From Synechococcaceae cyanobacterium (GTDB lineage Bacteria > Cyanobacteriota > Cyanobacteriia > PCC-6307 > Cyanobiaceae): a DNA stretch of 61,976 bases. Positions 42,944 to 53,117 of the stretch are shown in pieces. Each line of letters begins with the position of its first letter. Position 1 is the stretch's first letter. Location: contig CANCJV010000022.1 in the NCBI GenBank assembly GCA_947378425.1, forward strand, positions 1 to 61,976, read 5' to 3'. The translations under genes and the position numbers were made by a program. Below the pieces are notes generated by a model. That model was not told the origin of the DNA. It saw only the letters and a list, made by a program, of their open reading frames with translations, and made no database searches.

Positions 42944-44521
42944 TTGCGGACCGTGCTGGCTTTTCCCAGCACCTACACCGTGGGGATCACCAGCCTGGGC
43001 TATCAGGTGGTGTGGGCCACGCTGGCCCAGCGGCCGGATGTGGATGTGCGCCGCCTGTTCACTGACCAGGGCGACCCGGCGCACCGGGATCCCGAGCTGT
43101 TCGGCCTCTCCCTCAGCTGGGAGCTGGATGGCCCGGTGCTGCTGGATCTGCTCGAACGCCAGCGCATCCCCCTGTGGAGCCACCAGCGCGACGATCGCGA
43201 TCCGATCGTCTTCGGCGGCGGACCGGTGCTCACCGCCAATCCCGAACCGCTGGCCCCCTTCCTCGATGTGGTGCTGCTCGGCGACGGCGAACTGCTGCTG
43301 CCCGCCTTCATCGACGCACTGCTCGAGCGGCGCCACGCCCCCCGACAGGAGCGACTGCGGGCCCTGGCCCGGGTGCCGGGGGTCTATGTGCCCTCCCTGT
43401 ACGCACCCCGCTACAGCCCCGAAGGCGAGCTGCTGGCGATCGAACCCCTTGAGGCCACGATTCCGGCCACGGTGACCAAACAGACCTGGCGGGGCAACAC
43501 CCTCAGCCACTCCATGGTGATCACGCCGGAAGCGGCCTGGCCCTCGATCCACATGGTGGAGGTGGCCCGCAGCTGCCCGGAGCTGTGCCGCTTCTGCCTG
43601 GCCAGCTATCTCACCCTGCCGTTTCGCACCGCCTCCCTCGACGACGGCCTGATCCCGGCGGTGGAGACCGGCCTGAAAGCCACCCAACGGCTGGGCCTGC
43701 TGGGGGCCTCGGTCACCCAGCATCCCCAGTTCGCCGACCTGCTGAGCTGGCTCGATCAGGATCGCTTCGAGGGCACCCGCGTCAGCGTCAGCTCGGTGCG
43801 GGCCGCCACGGTCACGCCGCAGCTGGCCGAGATCCTGGCCAAACGGGGCAGCAAGTCGCTGACGATCGCGATCGAGAGCGGCAGCGAGCGCCTGCGTCGC
43901 GTGATCAACAAGAAGCTGACGGGTGAGGAGATCGTCGCCGCAGCCCGCTACGCCAAGGAGGGGGGCCTGAGCGCCCTGAAGCTCTACGGCATGGCCGGAT
44001 TGCCGACGGAGGAGGAGGCGGACATCGAAGCCACCGCCGAACTGCTGCTCTCTCTCAAGCAATCGGTGCCGGGCCTGCGCCTGAGCCTGGGGGTGAGCAC
44101 CTTCGTGCCCAAGGCCCACACGCCGTTCCAGTGGCTGGGGGTGCGGCCGGAAGCGGAGAAGCGCCTCAAAGGGCTGGCGAAACGCCTGAAGCCCAAGGGC
44201 ATCGAGCTGAGGCCCGAAAGCTACGGCTGGAGCGTGATCCAGGCCCTGATCTCCCGCAGCGATCGTCGCCTGGCGCCGGTGATCGCCGCCGCCCGGGGCC
44301 AGCACGAGAGCCTGGGGGGCTGGAAAAAGGCCTACCGGGATGTGCTTTGCGGCGACGCGCCCCTGGTCGATCCCCTCCACGCGGTGCTGCCGCCCTCCTG
44401 GGAGCAGGTGGTGCATGGGAACTGGAGCGACGAGCGAGTGCTGCCCTGGGAGCATCTGCAGGGCCCCCTGCCCAAAAGCACCCTGGCCGGCCATCGCCGC
44501 GAAGCCCTGGCCACCACCTGA
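42944..44521 (+). CDS. B12-binding-like radical SAM protein
   Basis: This protein of 525 residues or more has an N-terminal cobalamin-binding-like domain (FPSTYTVGITSLGYQVVWATL, GLSLSWELD, FGGGPVLTANPEP, LLGDGE), the radical SAM cluster motif C-P-E-L-C-R-F-C in VARSCPELCRFCLASY, and downstream SAM-domain elements (IAIESGSERLRRVINKKLTGEEI, LKLYGMAGLPTEEEADIEAT). Function unknown; homologs are widespread in cyanobacteria. The first standard start is TTG at 42944, but coding similarity to homologs and to the truncated copy extends upstream to a CTG at 42893 (LNQETLLFEP), with no ATG, GTG or TTG there. The true start may be a CTG. Confidence 0.85.
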   Translation: MRTVLAFPSTYTVGITSLGYQVVWATLAQRPDVDVRRLFTDQGDPAHRDPELFGLSLSWELDGPVLLDLLERQRIPLWSHQRDDRDPIVFGGGPVLTANPEPLAPFLDVVLLGDGELLLPAFIDALLERRHAPRQERLRALARVPGVYVPSLYAPRYSPEGELLAIEPLEATIPATVTKQTWRGNTLSHSMVITPEAAWPSIHMVEVARSCPELCRFCLASYLTLPFRTASLDDGLIPAVETGLKATQRLGLLGASVTQHPQFADLLSWLDQDRFEGTRVSVSSVRAATVTPQLAEILAKRGSKSLTIAIESGSERLRRVINKKLTGEEIVAAARYAKEGGLSALKLYGMAGLPTEEEADIEATAELLLSLKQSVPGLRLSLGVSTFVPKAHTPFQWLGVRPEAEKRLKGLAKRLKPKGIELRPESYGWSVIQALISRSDRRLAPVIAAARGQHESLGGWKKAYRDVLCGDAPLVDPLHAVLPPSWEQVVHGNWSDERVLPWEHLQGPLPKSTLAGHRREALATT

Positions 44522-44540
44522 GCCGGCCCGATCGGGACCC

Positions 44541-45824
44541 TCAGCTCAGCTCAGGCTCGGGCTGTGCCGCCATGCGCAGCCCCACCAGCAGCACCCAGCC
44601 GGCGATGTTGATGCGGCTGTCATAGAAAGGAATGTCGGTGGCATGCAGGCAGACCAGCACGAAGGCGGAGGCCCACCAGGCGCGCTCGAAGATCGCCGCG
44701 CACAGCATGCCCTGGCGGGCCGAACGCCACAGCAGCCAGATCACCAGAGCCACCACCAGGATCGCCACCGGCAGGCCATGGCTGACCGCCAGGTCGATCG
44801 GCAGATTATGGGGATGGCCATGCCAGTGGCCAGTGCGCAGGGGGTAAATGAGGCTGAAGGCAGCCGCTCCCCAGCCCAGCCAGGGCCGCTCGCCGATCAG
44901 GCCGATGGCGACCTGCCACTGGGCCAGGCGGGTCACGGCCAGCGGCCGTTGACCGGCGAACTGGAGATCGCTGAGCCGGCCCCAGATCGCCTCCGGCACC
45001 AGGGCTCGGGCGGGATGCTGCAGCAGCTCCGGCACCCAGGCCACGCTGGCGGCGGCCAGCAACAACACCGCCACGGCCAGCATCGGCAGCAACCAGAACC
45101 AGCTGGCGGGCCCGACCACCAGCGGCAGGGCCAGCAGCAGGGCCCCCCAGGCATTGCGGGAATCGGTCAGGAAGATCGCCGCCACCAGGGCGGCGGCGAG
45201 CACCAGGGCGACCCCCCTCAACCAGCGGGCCAGGCCGGGCTGCAGCAGGGCAGCCAGGGCGAAGGGCCAGGCCACGGCCAGCCAGGAGCCGGCGATGTTG
45301 GCGTAATCAAACAGGCCGGCCAGCCGGCCGGGGGGATTGCCGCCGGCATGGAGATGCCAGATGATCAGCCCTCCCAGCTGCTGGAAGGGCCCGCTCCAGC
45401 CCCACCACAGCTGGCCGAGCCCGGTGACGATCACCGGCACCGTGCCCGAGAGCAGCAGCAGGCCCACCCGGCGCCGGGCCGCGGCGCTGGCCAGATAGGG
45501 CTGGAATCCCCAGAAGGCCCAGAAAAACGGCAACCAGTTGCCCAGGCCGACCCAAGCCAGCCAGCCACTACTGGCCTGGATGCAGCCCAGCAGCATCAGG
45601 ATCGACACCACCAGCAGCACCAGGTTCAGCCGATCCTCGAAGGGCGAACGGCGGCCGCGACTGCCGAGGATCAGAGCCAGCAGCAACGGGATGGCCGCCA
45701 GAAAAGCACTGCTGGCCACCAGCAGCATCCCCAGCTGAAAACAGCGCCAGCCGAGCGGACTGGCCTGGGGCGGTCGATGGGCCAGCAGGCGCTGATCGAG
45801 AGCTGGTGGAAGGCTCGGAGTCAT
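44541..45824 (-). CDS. O-antigen ligase-like membrane protein
   Basis: This 427-residue protein with ten or more hydrophobic segments resembles the O-antigen ligase/Wzy family, including the cyanobacterial IctB-like branch: a large loop containing GGLIIWHLHAGGNPPGRLAGLFDYANIAGSWL, TDSRNAWG, and GERPWLGWGAAAFSLIYP followed by HGHPHNLPIDLAVSHGL with conserved His. It may ligate polysaccharide; IctB-type proteins were once proposed to take part in bicarbonate use. The ATG at 45824 begins 12 bp past the purU stop; a GTG at 45839 would overlap purU. Confidence 0.85.
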   Translation of the reverse strand: MTPSLPPALDQRLLAHRPPQASPLGWRCFQLGMLLVASSAFLAAIPLLLALILGSRGRRSPFEDRLNLVLLVVSILMLLGCIQASSGWLAWVGLGNWLPFFWAFWGFQPYLASAAARRRVGLLLLSGTVPVIVTGLGQLWWGWSGPFQQLGGLIIWHLHAGGNPPGRLAGLFDYANIAGSWLAVAWPFALAALLQPGLARWLRGVALVLAAALVAAIFLTDSRNAWGALLLALPLVVGPASWFWLLPMLAVAVLLLAAASVAWVPELLQHPARALVPEAIWGRLSDLQFAGQRPLAVTRLAQWQVAIGLIGERPWLGWGAAAFSLIYPLRTGHWHGHPHNLPIDLAVSHGLPVAILVVALVIWLLWRSARQGMLCAAIFERAWWASAFVLVCLHATDIPFYDSRINIAGWVLLVGLRMAAQPEPELS

Positions 45825-45835
45825 CAGGTTCCGGC

Positions 45836-46690
45836 TCACTCGAACACGGCCGTGCGGCCGCGGTACACCATCACCTGGCGCCTCAGGTAGAGACGCACCG
45901 CGCGGGAGAGGGCCAGTCGCTCCGTATCCCGTCCCTTGCGGATCAGATCGTCCACCTCGTCGCGATGGCTCACATGCACGGTGGCCTGCTCAATGATCGG
46001 CCCGCCATCGAGCTCCTCGGTCACGAAGTGGGCGGTGGCGCCGATCAGCTTCACGCCCCGCTCCCAGGCGCGGTGATAGGGCTGGGCACCCTGGAAGGCG
46101 GGCAGGAAGGAATGGTGGATGTTGATCACCGTGCTGAAGCGGGCCAGAAAATCGGGACTGAGCACCTGCATGTATTTGGCCAGCACTACCAGCTCGATGC
46201 CGTGCTCCGCCAGCAAGGTCAGTTGCTGCTCCTCGCCGGCGGCCCGGTTGCCGGCATGGATCGGCGTGTGGACAAAGCAGGCGCCGGCAGCCTCGGCCTC
46301 CGCCTGGAGATCGGGATGGTTGGACACCACCAGCGGCACCTGCATCGGCAGCTCACCGGAGCGGGTGCGCCAGAGCAGATCCACCAGGCCATGGCTCTGA
46401 CGGCTGACGAAGATCGCCACCCGGGGCAACACATCGGAAAAGTGCACCTGACCCTCTCCACCCAGGCGGGCCCCCAGAGCGACAACGGCCGGCGCGATCG
46501 CCTCGCGCGGCAGTCCGAATCCCTCCAGGCCCCATTCGATGCGGCTCAGGAACAGGCCGGCACCGGCATCGGTGTGGTGATCGGCATGGCGGATGTTGCC
46601 GCCGTTGGCCGCCACCCAGCCCGACAGCTCGCTGACCAGACCGGGACGGTCAGGGCAGATCAGCTGCAGGATTGCGGTTGGAGAAGGCAT
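45836..46690 (-). CDS. purU: Formyltetrahydrofolate deformylase
   Basis: This 284-residue enzyme hydrolyses 10-formyl-THF to formate and THF. An N-terminal ACT domain (LQLICPDRPGLVSELSGWVAANGGNI) is followed by the formyltransferase-like catalytic domain: VAIFVSRQSHGLVDLL, VSNHP, LAKYMQVLSPDF, INIHHSFLPAFQGAQPYHRAWERGVKLIGATAHFV and DGGPIIEQ. These contain the Asn/His/Asp catalytic set. The ATG at 46690 starts MPSPTAILQL. In bacteria that use PurT, PurU supplies formate; purT is at 59670. Divergent from psbQ. Confidence 0.95.
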   Translation of the reverse strand: MPSPTAILQLICPDRPGLVSELSGWVAANGGNIRHADHHTDAGAGLFLSRIEWGLEGFGLPREAIAPAVVALGARLGGEGQVHFSDVLPRVAIFVSRQSHGLVDLLWRTRSGELPMQVPLVVSNHPDLQAEAEAAGACFVHTPIHAGNRAAGEEQQLTLLAEHGIELVVLAKYMQVLSPDFLARFSTVINIHHSFLPAFQGAQPYHRAWERGVKLIGATAHFVTEELDGGPIIEQATVHVSHRDEVDDLIRKGRDTERLALSRAVRLYLRRQVMVYRGRTAVFE

Positions 46691-46724
46691 GACAGCTCGG
46701 AGCCATGGGCATTGTGGCTGCAGC

Positions 46725-46745
46725 AGAGCCCAGGCCATGGGCTCT
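46725..46745. promoter_or_regulatory. 8-bp hairpin in the purU-psbQ intergenic region
   Basis: AGAGCCCA and TGGGCTCT form a perfect stem around GGCCA. It lies 35 bp upstream of the purU start and about 90 bp upstream of psbQ. It may be an operator or leader structure; no T-run. Confidence 0.3.
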
Positions 46746-46800
46746 CGCTGGCTCCGTTGCGAGGGGCTACAGAACAGGCCGTGAAACCTACGACCCTCGG

Positions 46801-46806
46801 TAAAGT
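46801..46806 (+). promoter_or_regulatory. -10-like element TAAAGT upstream of psbQ
   Basis: TAAAGT lies 27 bp before the psbQ start and fits TAnnnT. Its position suggests a short leader of about 20 nt. No -35 is obvious. Confidence 0.35.
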
Positions 46807-46833
46807 CGCGCAATCGACCCGATCGCCTGCCCC

Positions 46834-47421
46834 ATGGCCGTGAGCATGTCCAAGGCCGTTCATCAGGCTCCAGCAGTCCTGCCGCTCCCCAGCCGCCAGC
46901 CCCTGTGGGGCGGTTGCGATGAAGCCGGCCCCGGGACAGGCGCCAGCGGCCTGGTTCAGGGCCTCAGGACACTGCTGATGCTCGTCCTGGCGGTGGTGCT
47001 GAGTGTGTCCCTGGTCGCCTGCGACAGCCAGTCCAAGGCCGCCGCCACCATCAGCCCCGACAACATCGCCGCGATCGAGCGCCAGGCGGAGGGCTTCCTG
47101 GCAGCCCGCGATCGTCTGCCCGAACTGGCCGCCCTGGTCAAGGATCGCAACTGGGTCTTCACCCGCAACCTCATCCACGGGCCGATGCAGGAAGTGAGCC
47201 GCGAGATGCTCTACATCAATCGCCTGCTGCTCCCGGCTGACCAGCCCGAAGCCGAAGCCCGCGCCAACCAGCTCAAGACCGCCCTGGCCCAGCTCGACGA
47301 GGCCGCCCGCCTTCAGGATCCTGAGTTGATGCGCAAGGCTTACATCAAGGTGGCCAGCGGCTTTGGCCTCTATGCCCAGGTGCTGCCCGAACAGGTGAAA
47401 ATCGATCTCAAACAGGTCTGA
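46834..47421 (+). CDS. psbQ: Photosystem II protein PsbQ (CyanoQ)
   Basis: This 195-residue lipoprotein on the lumenal side of photosystem II stabilises the oxygen-evolving complex. A hydrophobic segment ends in a lipobox (L60-V-A-C63), followed by a four-helix-type domain: QAEGFLAARDRLPELAALVKDRNWVFTRNLIHGPM and a terminal YAQVLPEQVKIDL. The N-terminal extension before the hydrophobic segment is unusually long (about 45 residues); the ATG at 46834 or 46846 may be too far upstream, but no better ATG gives a normal signal peptide. The FAD oxidoreductase gene follows after 10 bp. Confidence 0.92.
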   Translation: MAVSMSKAVHQAPAVLPLPSRQPLWGGCDEAGPGTGASGLVQGLRTLLMLVLAVVLSVSLVACDSQSKAAATISPDNIAAIERQAEGFLAARDRLPELAALVKDRNWVFTRNLIHGPMQEVSREMLYINRLLLPADQPEAEARANQLKTALAQLDEAARLQDPELMRKAYIKVASGFGLYAQVLPEQVKIDLKQV

Positions 47422-47431
47422 ACCGTTCGGG

Positions 47432-48565
47432 GTGGCTGAGTCCGCCTCGGCCGACAGCCACGGGTCCCGCCAGGCCAGCAGCGTCATCGTCGTCGGTGCT
47501 GGGCTTGTGGGGGCTGCCTGTGCCTGGCGCCTGCTGCTTCAGGGCCATGAGGTCCAGCTGATCGACCCCGGCAGCTGTCCGGACCGCCCCAATGGCAGCC
47601 GAGCGGCGCTGGGGGTCCTGATGGCCAGGGTGTTCCATCGCAGCAGCGGCCGCAGCTGGCGGCTGCGCCAGCAGAGCCTGGAACTCTGGGATCTGTGGCG
47701 AAAAGAGCTGGCCAGCCGCGACCGGCCGATCCCCTGGCGCCAGGGGCTGTTGCTGATCGCCACCAGTGCCGCCGACCTGGAACGGCAGCGGCTGCTGAGC
47801 AGCGATCCACGCCGCCGGTCCCTGGGCCTGGAGCTGTGGGATCAATCCCGCCTGGAAGCCCTCAGCCCCGAGCTGCCGAACGGAGCCCTGGGCGGATTGC
47901 ACAGCCCGGACGATGGCCAGATCGATCCGGGCGAAGCCCTGGAGGCCATCACCAGGGACACCGTTCGGCTGGGGATCACAGCCATCAGCGACAACGCCGT
48001 CGCCCTCGAATCCGTGGGCTGCCGCTGGCGGGTGCTGCTTGAGAGCGGCGGCCACAGCGAGGCCGACTGGGTGGTCCTGGCGGGTGGGGTCGGCCTGCGG
48101 GGGCTGCTGGCCAGCCTGGGCCGGGAGCTGGCGATGGAGCCGGTGCTGGGCCAGGCCCTGGAGCTGGAACGGTGCGATGCGGGGACAGCCCGCACCCCCG
48201 GCTGGAACTGGCCGGGCGTCATCAACTGGCAGGGCGCCAACCTGATCCCCAGGCCCGATCTGGCGGGAGGCGATCGCTTCTGGCTCGGAGCCACACTTGA
48301 ACCGGGCCACGCCGCCGATGAAGCCTCCCTCTCGGCGCTGCGCAGCCTCAACGGCACCGCCCCAGCCTGGCTGCAGCAGGCCCAGGAACGGCGCCGCTGG
48401 CAGGGGCTGAGGACCAGGCCGGTCGGGCAGGCGGCGCCGGTGCTGGAGGCGATCGCCCCTGGAGTGCTGCTGGCCAGCGGCCATTACCGCAATGGGGTCC
48501 TGCTGGCGCCGGCAACGGCCGTCTGGGTGCTGGAGCAGATCGAAGCCGGCAGGATGGACACCTAA
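47432..48565 (+). CDS. FAD-dependent amino-acid-oxidase-family protein
   Basis: This 377-residue DAO-family oxidoreductase has a dinucleotide-binding loop VIVVGAGLVGAACAWRLLLQG, GSRAALGVLMAR, a mid-domain FAD contact region (WVVLAGGVGLRGLL), and a C-terminal RTRPVGQAAPVLEAIAPGVLLASGHYRNGVLLAPAT with the family's conserved Arg and Gly-rich closing. It resembles glycine oxidase/ThiO-like enzymes of cyanobacteria; substrate unproven. Start: GTG at 47432, 10 bp after psbQ, suggesting co-transcription. Confidence 0.82.
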   Translation: MAESASADSHGSRQASSVIVVGAGLVGAACAWRLLLQGHEVQLIDPGSCPDRPNGSRAALGVLMARVFHRSSGRSWRLRQQSLELWDLWRKELASRDRPIPWRQGLLLIATSAADLERQRLLSSDPRRRSLGLELWDQSRLEALSPELPNGALGGLHSPDDGQIDPGEALEAITRDTVRLGITAISDNAVALESVGCRWRVLLESGGHSEADWVVLAGGVGLRGLLASLGRELAMEPVLGQALELERCDAGTARTPGWNWPGVINWQGANLIPRPDLAGGDRFWLGATLEPGHAADEASLSALRSLNGTAPAWLQQAQERRRWQGLRTRPVGQAAPVLEAIAPGVLLASGHYRNGVLLAPATAVWVLEQIEAGRMDT

Positions 48566-48592
48566 GGTCCAGCCGGTCCCGTCAGATCCTTC

Positions 48593-49570
48593 ATGACTGC
48601 GCCGGCCCGCCGCAGATTCACGAACGCCCTGGTGTTCAGCGCCGCCTGCCTTGGCCTGGCCGGTTGCAACACCCCTGGCCTCAGCGGAGCAGGAGCGTCC
48701 TTTCCGGCCGCCATCTACCAGCGCTGGTTCCAGCAGATGGCCAGCCAGGGGACCAGGGTCAACTATCAGTCGGTGGGATCCGGGGCCGGTGTGCGCCAAT
48801 TCATCGCCGGCACCGTCGACTTCGCGGCCAGCGACGTGCCGATGAAGGCTGCAGAAATCGCCAAGGTGCCCAGGGGGGTCGTCCAGCTGCCGATGACAGC
48901 CGGTGCGATCGCCGTGGTCTACAACGACAGGGGATGCGAGCTGAAACTCAGCCAGAGCCAACTGGCCGACATCTTCCTCGGCAAGATCAACGACTTCAGG
49001 CAACTGGGCTGCGCCAGCAAACCGATCAGGGTGGTGGTCCGCTCGGACGGCTCCGGTACCACCGCCAACTTCACTGCCCACCTGGCTGCCATCAGTCCTA
49101 CCTGGAAGGCAGGTCCGGGCCAGGGCAAGGCCGTCACCTGGCCCACCGGGGTGGGTGCCAAGGGGAATGAAGGGGTGGCCGCCCAGCTCAGCCAGATGGA
49201 TGGCTCCATCGGCTACCTGGAAATGGCCTATGTCAAAGGGAACCTGCAGGCAGCCAGCCTCAGGAATGCCTCAGGTGCCACGCTCAAGCCCAGCATCGAG
49301 AACGCAGCCGAGGCCCTGGCCTCCATCCACCTCGGTGCCGATCTCACCGGCAGCAACCCCAACCCCCGGACGGGCTACCCGATTGTGACCTTCTCCTGGA
49401 TCCTGCTCTACAGGAGTGGCAACGGCGCCAAGCTGCCGGTCCTGAAGCAGACCTTCGGCTACACCCTTTCCGAGAGCGCCCAGGCCGCCGCCCCCGGCCT
49501 CGGCTATGTGAGCCTGCCGGCACCGGTGCTGGCCCAGTCGCGCCGCTCCCTGGAAACACTGAAGCCCTAG
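48593..49570 (+). CDS. pstS: Phosphate-binding lipoprotein PstS/SphX-like
   Basis: This 325-residue substrate-binding protein for phosphate ABC uptake has a signal peptide with lipobox L22-A-G-C25, then GAGASFPAAIYQRWF, VNYQSVGSGAGVRQFIAGTVDFAASDVPM and VRSDGSGTTANF (the TGSGT-type phosphate-contacting loop). The C-terminal half has GYLEMAYVKGN and PIVTFSWILLY. The ATG at 48593 is 27 bp from the upstream stop. The pstC/A/B genes are not adjacent, as often in cyanobacteria. No clear pho-box repeats were seen upstream. Confidence 0.95.
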   Translation: MTAPARRRFTNALVFSAACLGLAGCNTPGLSGAGASFPAAIYQRWFQQMASQGTRVNYQSVGSGAGVRQFIAGTVDFAASDVPMKAAEIAKVPRGVVQLPMTAGAIAVVYNDRGCELKLSQSQLADIFLGKINDFRQLGCASKPIRVVVRSDGSGTTANFTAHLAAISPTWKAGPGQGKAVTWPTGVGAKGNEGVAAQLSQMDGSIGYLEMAYVKGNLQAASLRNASGATLKPSIENAAEALASIHLGADLTGSNPNPRTGYPIVTFSWILLYRSGNGAKLPVLKQTFGYTLSESAQAAAPGLGYVSLPAPVLAQSRRSLETLKP

Positions 49571-50259
49571 GAGCCTGTCGCCCACAGCTCCACGCCCGAG
49601 CCCTCCACAGACGCCCCTGAACCAGGCCAGAACGTAGTGACTGCAAAGAATCTGGGCGAGACTCGGCTACGGGCACAGCCTTCCGCGCAGCGGTTGACGA
49701 TGCTGCTGCTCCAGGCCAACTGCCAACCGCAACAGATTCAGGCCTGCTGTAACGATCCACTTCAGAGATCGCACGCTATCCCGGCCAATTGCGAATTGAC
49801 AACCCACAGATCATCAACCGGATTTGTGGCAAGTGAAGATCAGGAGTCAACAACTGTTCCGCCATGAAGCTCGGTGATCGCAGCCCCACACCCAGCATTG
49901 CCGGCACCCCTGTGACGGTTCTTGCTTCAGCCGCTGATGAGAACAGCCACCCGATGCCGTCCAGATGTGCACCACCGCTTGATCGCGAGGTTCCGCCCGG
50001 ATCACCGGATGTCACAAGCGTGGCCCAAATGGCAGGTGAGTACGGCCTCATGTTCCACATCTGCTGAGGCAGAAACCTCGTTTCTCGTTATCGCGCCATA
50101 AGGTTGTCGCACAACAATGCACTGAACCGAACCCGTGATCCGCGCGCGGACCTTGGACTTACCTTGTTCGCCACACTCAAGCGACCCTGGTTGCTGCTGG
50201 GTCAGACGCACCACGACCATGCAGCACCAATCTCATACGGCAATCCAAGGGGAACATCC
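49571..50259. other. Gene-poor region between pstS and the small cupin
   Basis: About 690 bp with lower GC than the flanks. Short frames (for example 49864-50067 on plus, 49776-50060 on minus) have no recognisable domain. A GTTGT/ACAAC mini-hairpin lies near 50103-50115. It may be decayed sequence or the remnant of an insertion that brought in the cupin gene. Confidence 0.45.
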
Positions 50260-50610
50260 ATGCAAGTGACACGCCTCTACACCGGATCGGATGGAGAGTC
50301 CCACTTTGAGGATCTTGAAATTCCCTTGAGCGATCAGGGGTCCATTGGCCGCTTGTCTGGCTGCATCCCGGCAACAGGACTCATCCTGCGAGAAACCGGC
50401 CCTGAGTATAATTATGACTGGCATCCTGCGCCTCGGCGACAAGCGATTCTCCTGCTCGCCGGGGCGGTGGACATAGAAATCGGCGACGGTAGCATCCGAC
50501 GCTTCGGTCCGGGAACAATTCTGTTCGCAGAGGATACGACCGGACGGGGACATCGGAGCCGCGCCGTTGATGGCCAAGCGCGGACGTCCGTGTTTGTCAC
50601 GCTCGATTGA
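50260..50610 (+). CDS. Small cupin-like protein
   Basis: This 116-residue protein shows YDWHPAPRRQAILLLAGAVDIEIGD, FGPGTILFAEDTTGRGHRSR and a closing strand, the pattern of a common single-domain cupin family with an E/N-Y-x-W-H-x-A-P-R-R-Q start. The first cupin motif lacks the usual two-His metal site but W-H and G-H are present. Function unknown. The ATG at 50260 has AAGGGGAA about 10 bp upstream; a longer frame from 50104 is not conserved. It stands alone in lower-GC sequence and may be acquired. Confidence 0.8.
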   Translation: MQVTRLYTGSDGESHFEDLEIPLSDQGSIGRLSGCIPATGLILRETGPEYNYDWHPAPRRQAILLLAGAVDIEIGDGSIRRFGPGTILFAEDTTGRGHRSRAVDGQARTSVFVTLD

Positions 50611-50899
50611 AAAGCCCGCTGGCCTGGGTGATGGCGAAGCAGACGTCCCGCGAATCACGCAGGAGTACACACCAAAGAGGCATGACGGAGCCAATTGGAT
50701 GGGGCCATGGGGTCAGCAGCCAGGTCTTCGCTTGTTTCACCCCAATCTCCACGGTCACAGCGGAATCGAGGCCTATCGCCAGGCGATTACGACGCCGCAG
50801 GGCATGAATCCGGCTGCCCTCGATCGGCGCTGCTTTGGTCAGGACCACTCGCGGGCCCAGGATGGATGGAGCCCAGGGACAGAAAGGGCCGCTGGCCAC
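50611..50899. other. Non-coding stretch between the cupin and the dnaK terminator
   Basis: Frames of more than 130 codons exist on both strands here (50567-50995 plus, 50597-51007 minus), but neither has a recognisable domain. Both run through the dnaK terminator, so they are not credible genes. Confidence 0.5.
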
Positions 50900-50924
50900 A
50901 AAAAAGCCTCCGATTGCAGGAGGC
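50900..50924 (-). terminator. Rho-independent terminator of dnaK
   Basis: On the minus strand GCCTCC (50924-50919) pairs with GGAGGC (50911-50906) across a 7-nt loop, followed by six U (50905-50900). It lies about 100 bp past the dnaK stop. A clear stem-plus-U-tract. Confidence 0.85.
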
Positions 50925-51025
50925 CTGGTGAAAGAATCGTTGACCGGGCGGCGTACAGACGCTGCATCAACAGCTGTCACGCCACCGCTGGGTGAAGGGG
51001 CCACCAAGGCGGCCCCTGCCGGGCT

Positions 51026-52930
<1,905 letters not shown>

Positions 52931-53117
52931 GGGTTCCCAACTCCTGGTGTGAATGAAATCTGACTTGGTGCATCTTCAGCAGTGGCCCTGCACCCCGGCG
53001 AGGGGTGGTTCCCGAACCGTTGCCGTACCGGCCGAGGGGCATAACCCTGTCTGCGCCTACGGTCTGGAGGAAGTGAACGGCCTTCACGTCGCCCCGATCC
53101 GCCCCATCTGCAGCCGC

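Noticed and set aside
42866-44494. 542-codon minus-strand frame opposite the radical SAM gene
   Set aside because: Antisense shadow of a gene with clear catalytic motifs.
50567-51007. Overlapping 130-140-codon frames on both strands between the cupin and dnaK
   Set aside because: They run through the dnaK terminator and have no domain or good start region.
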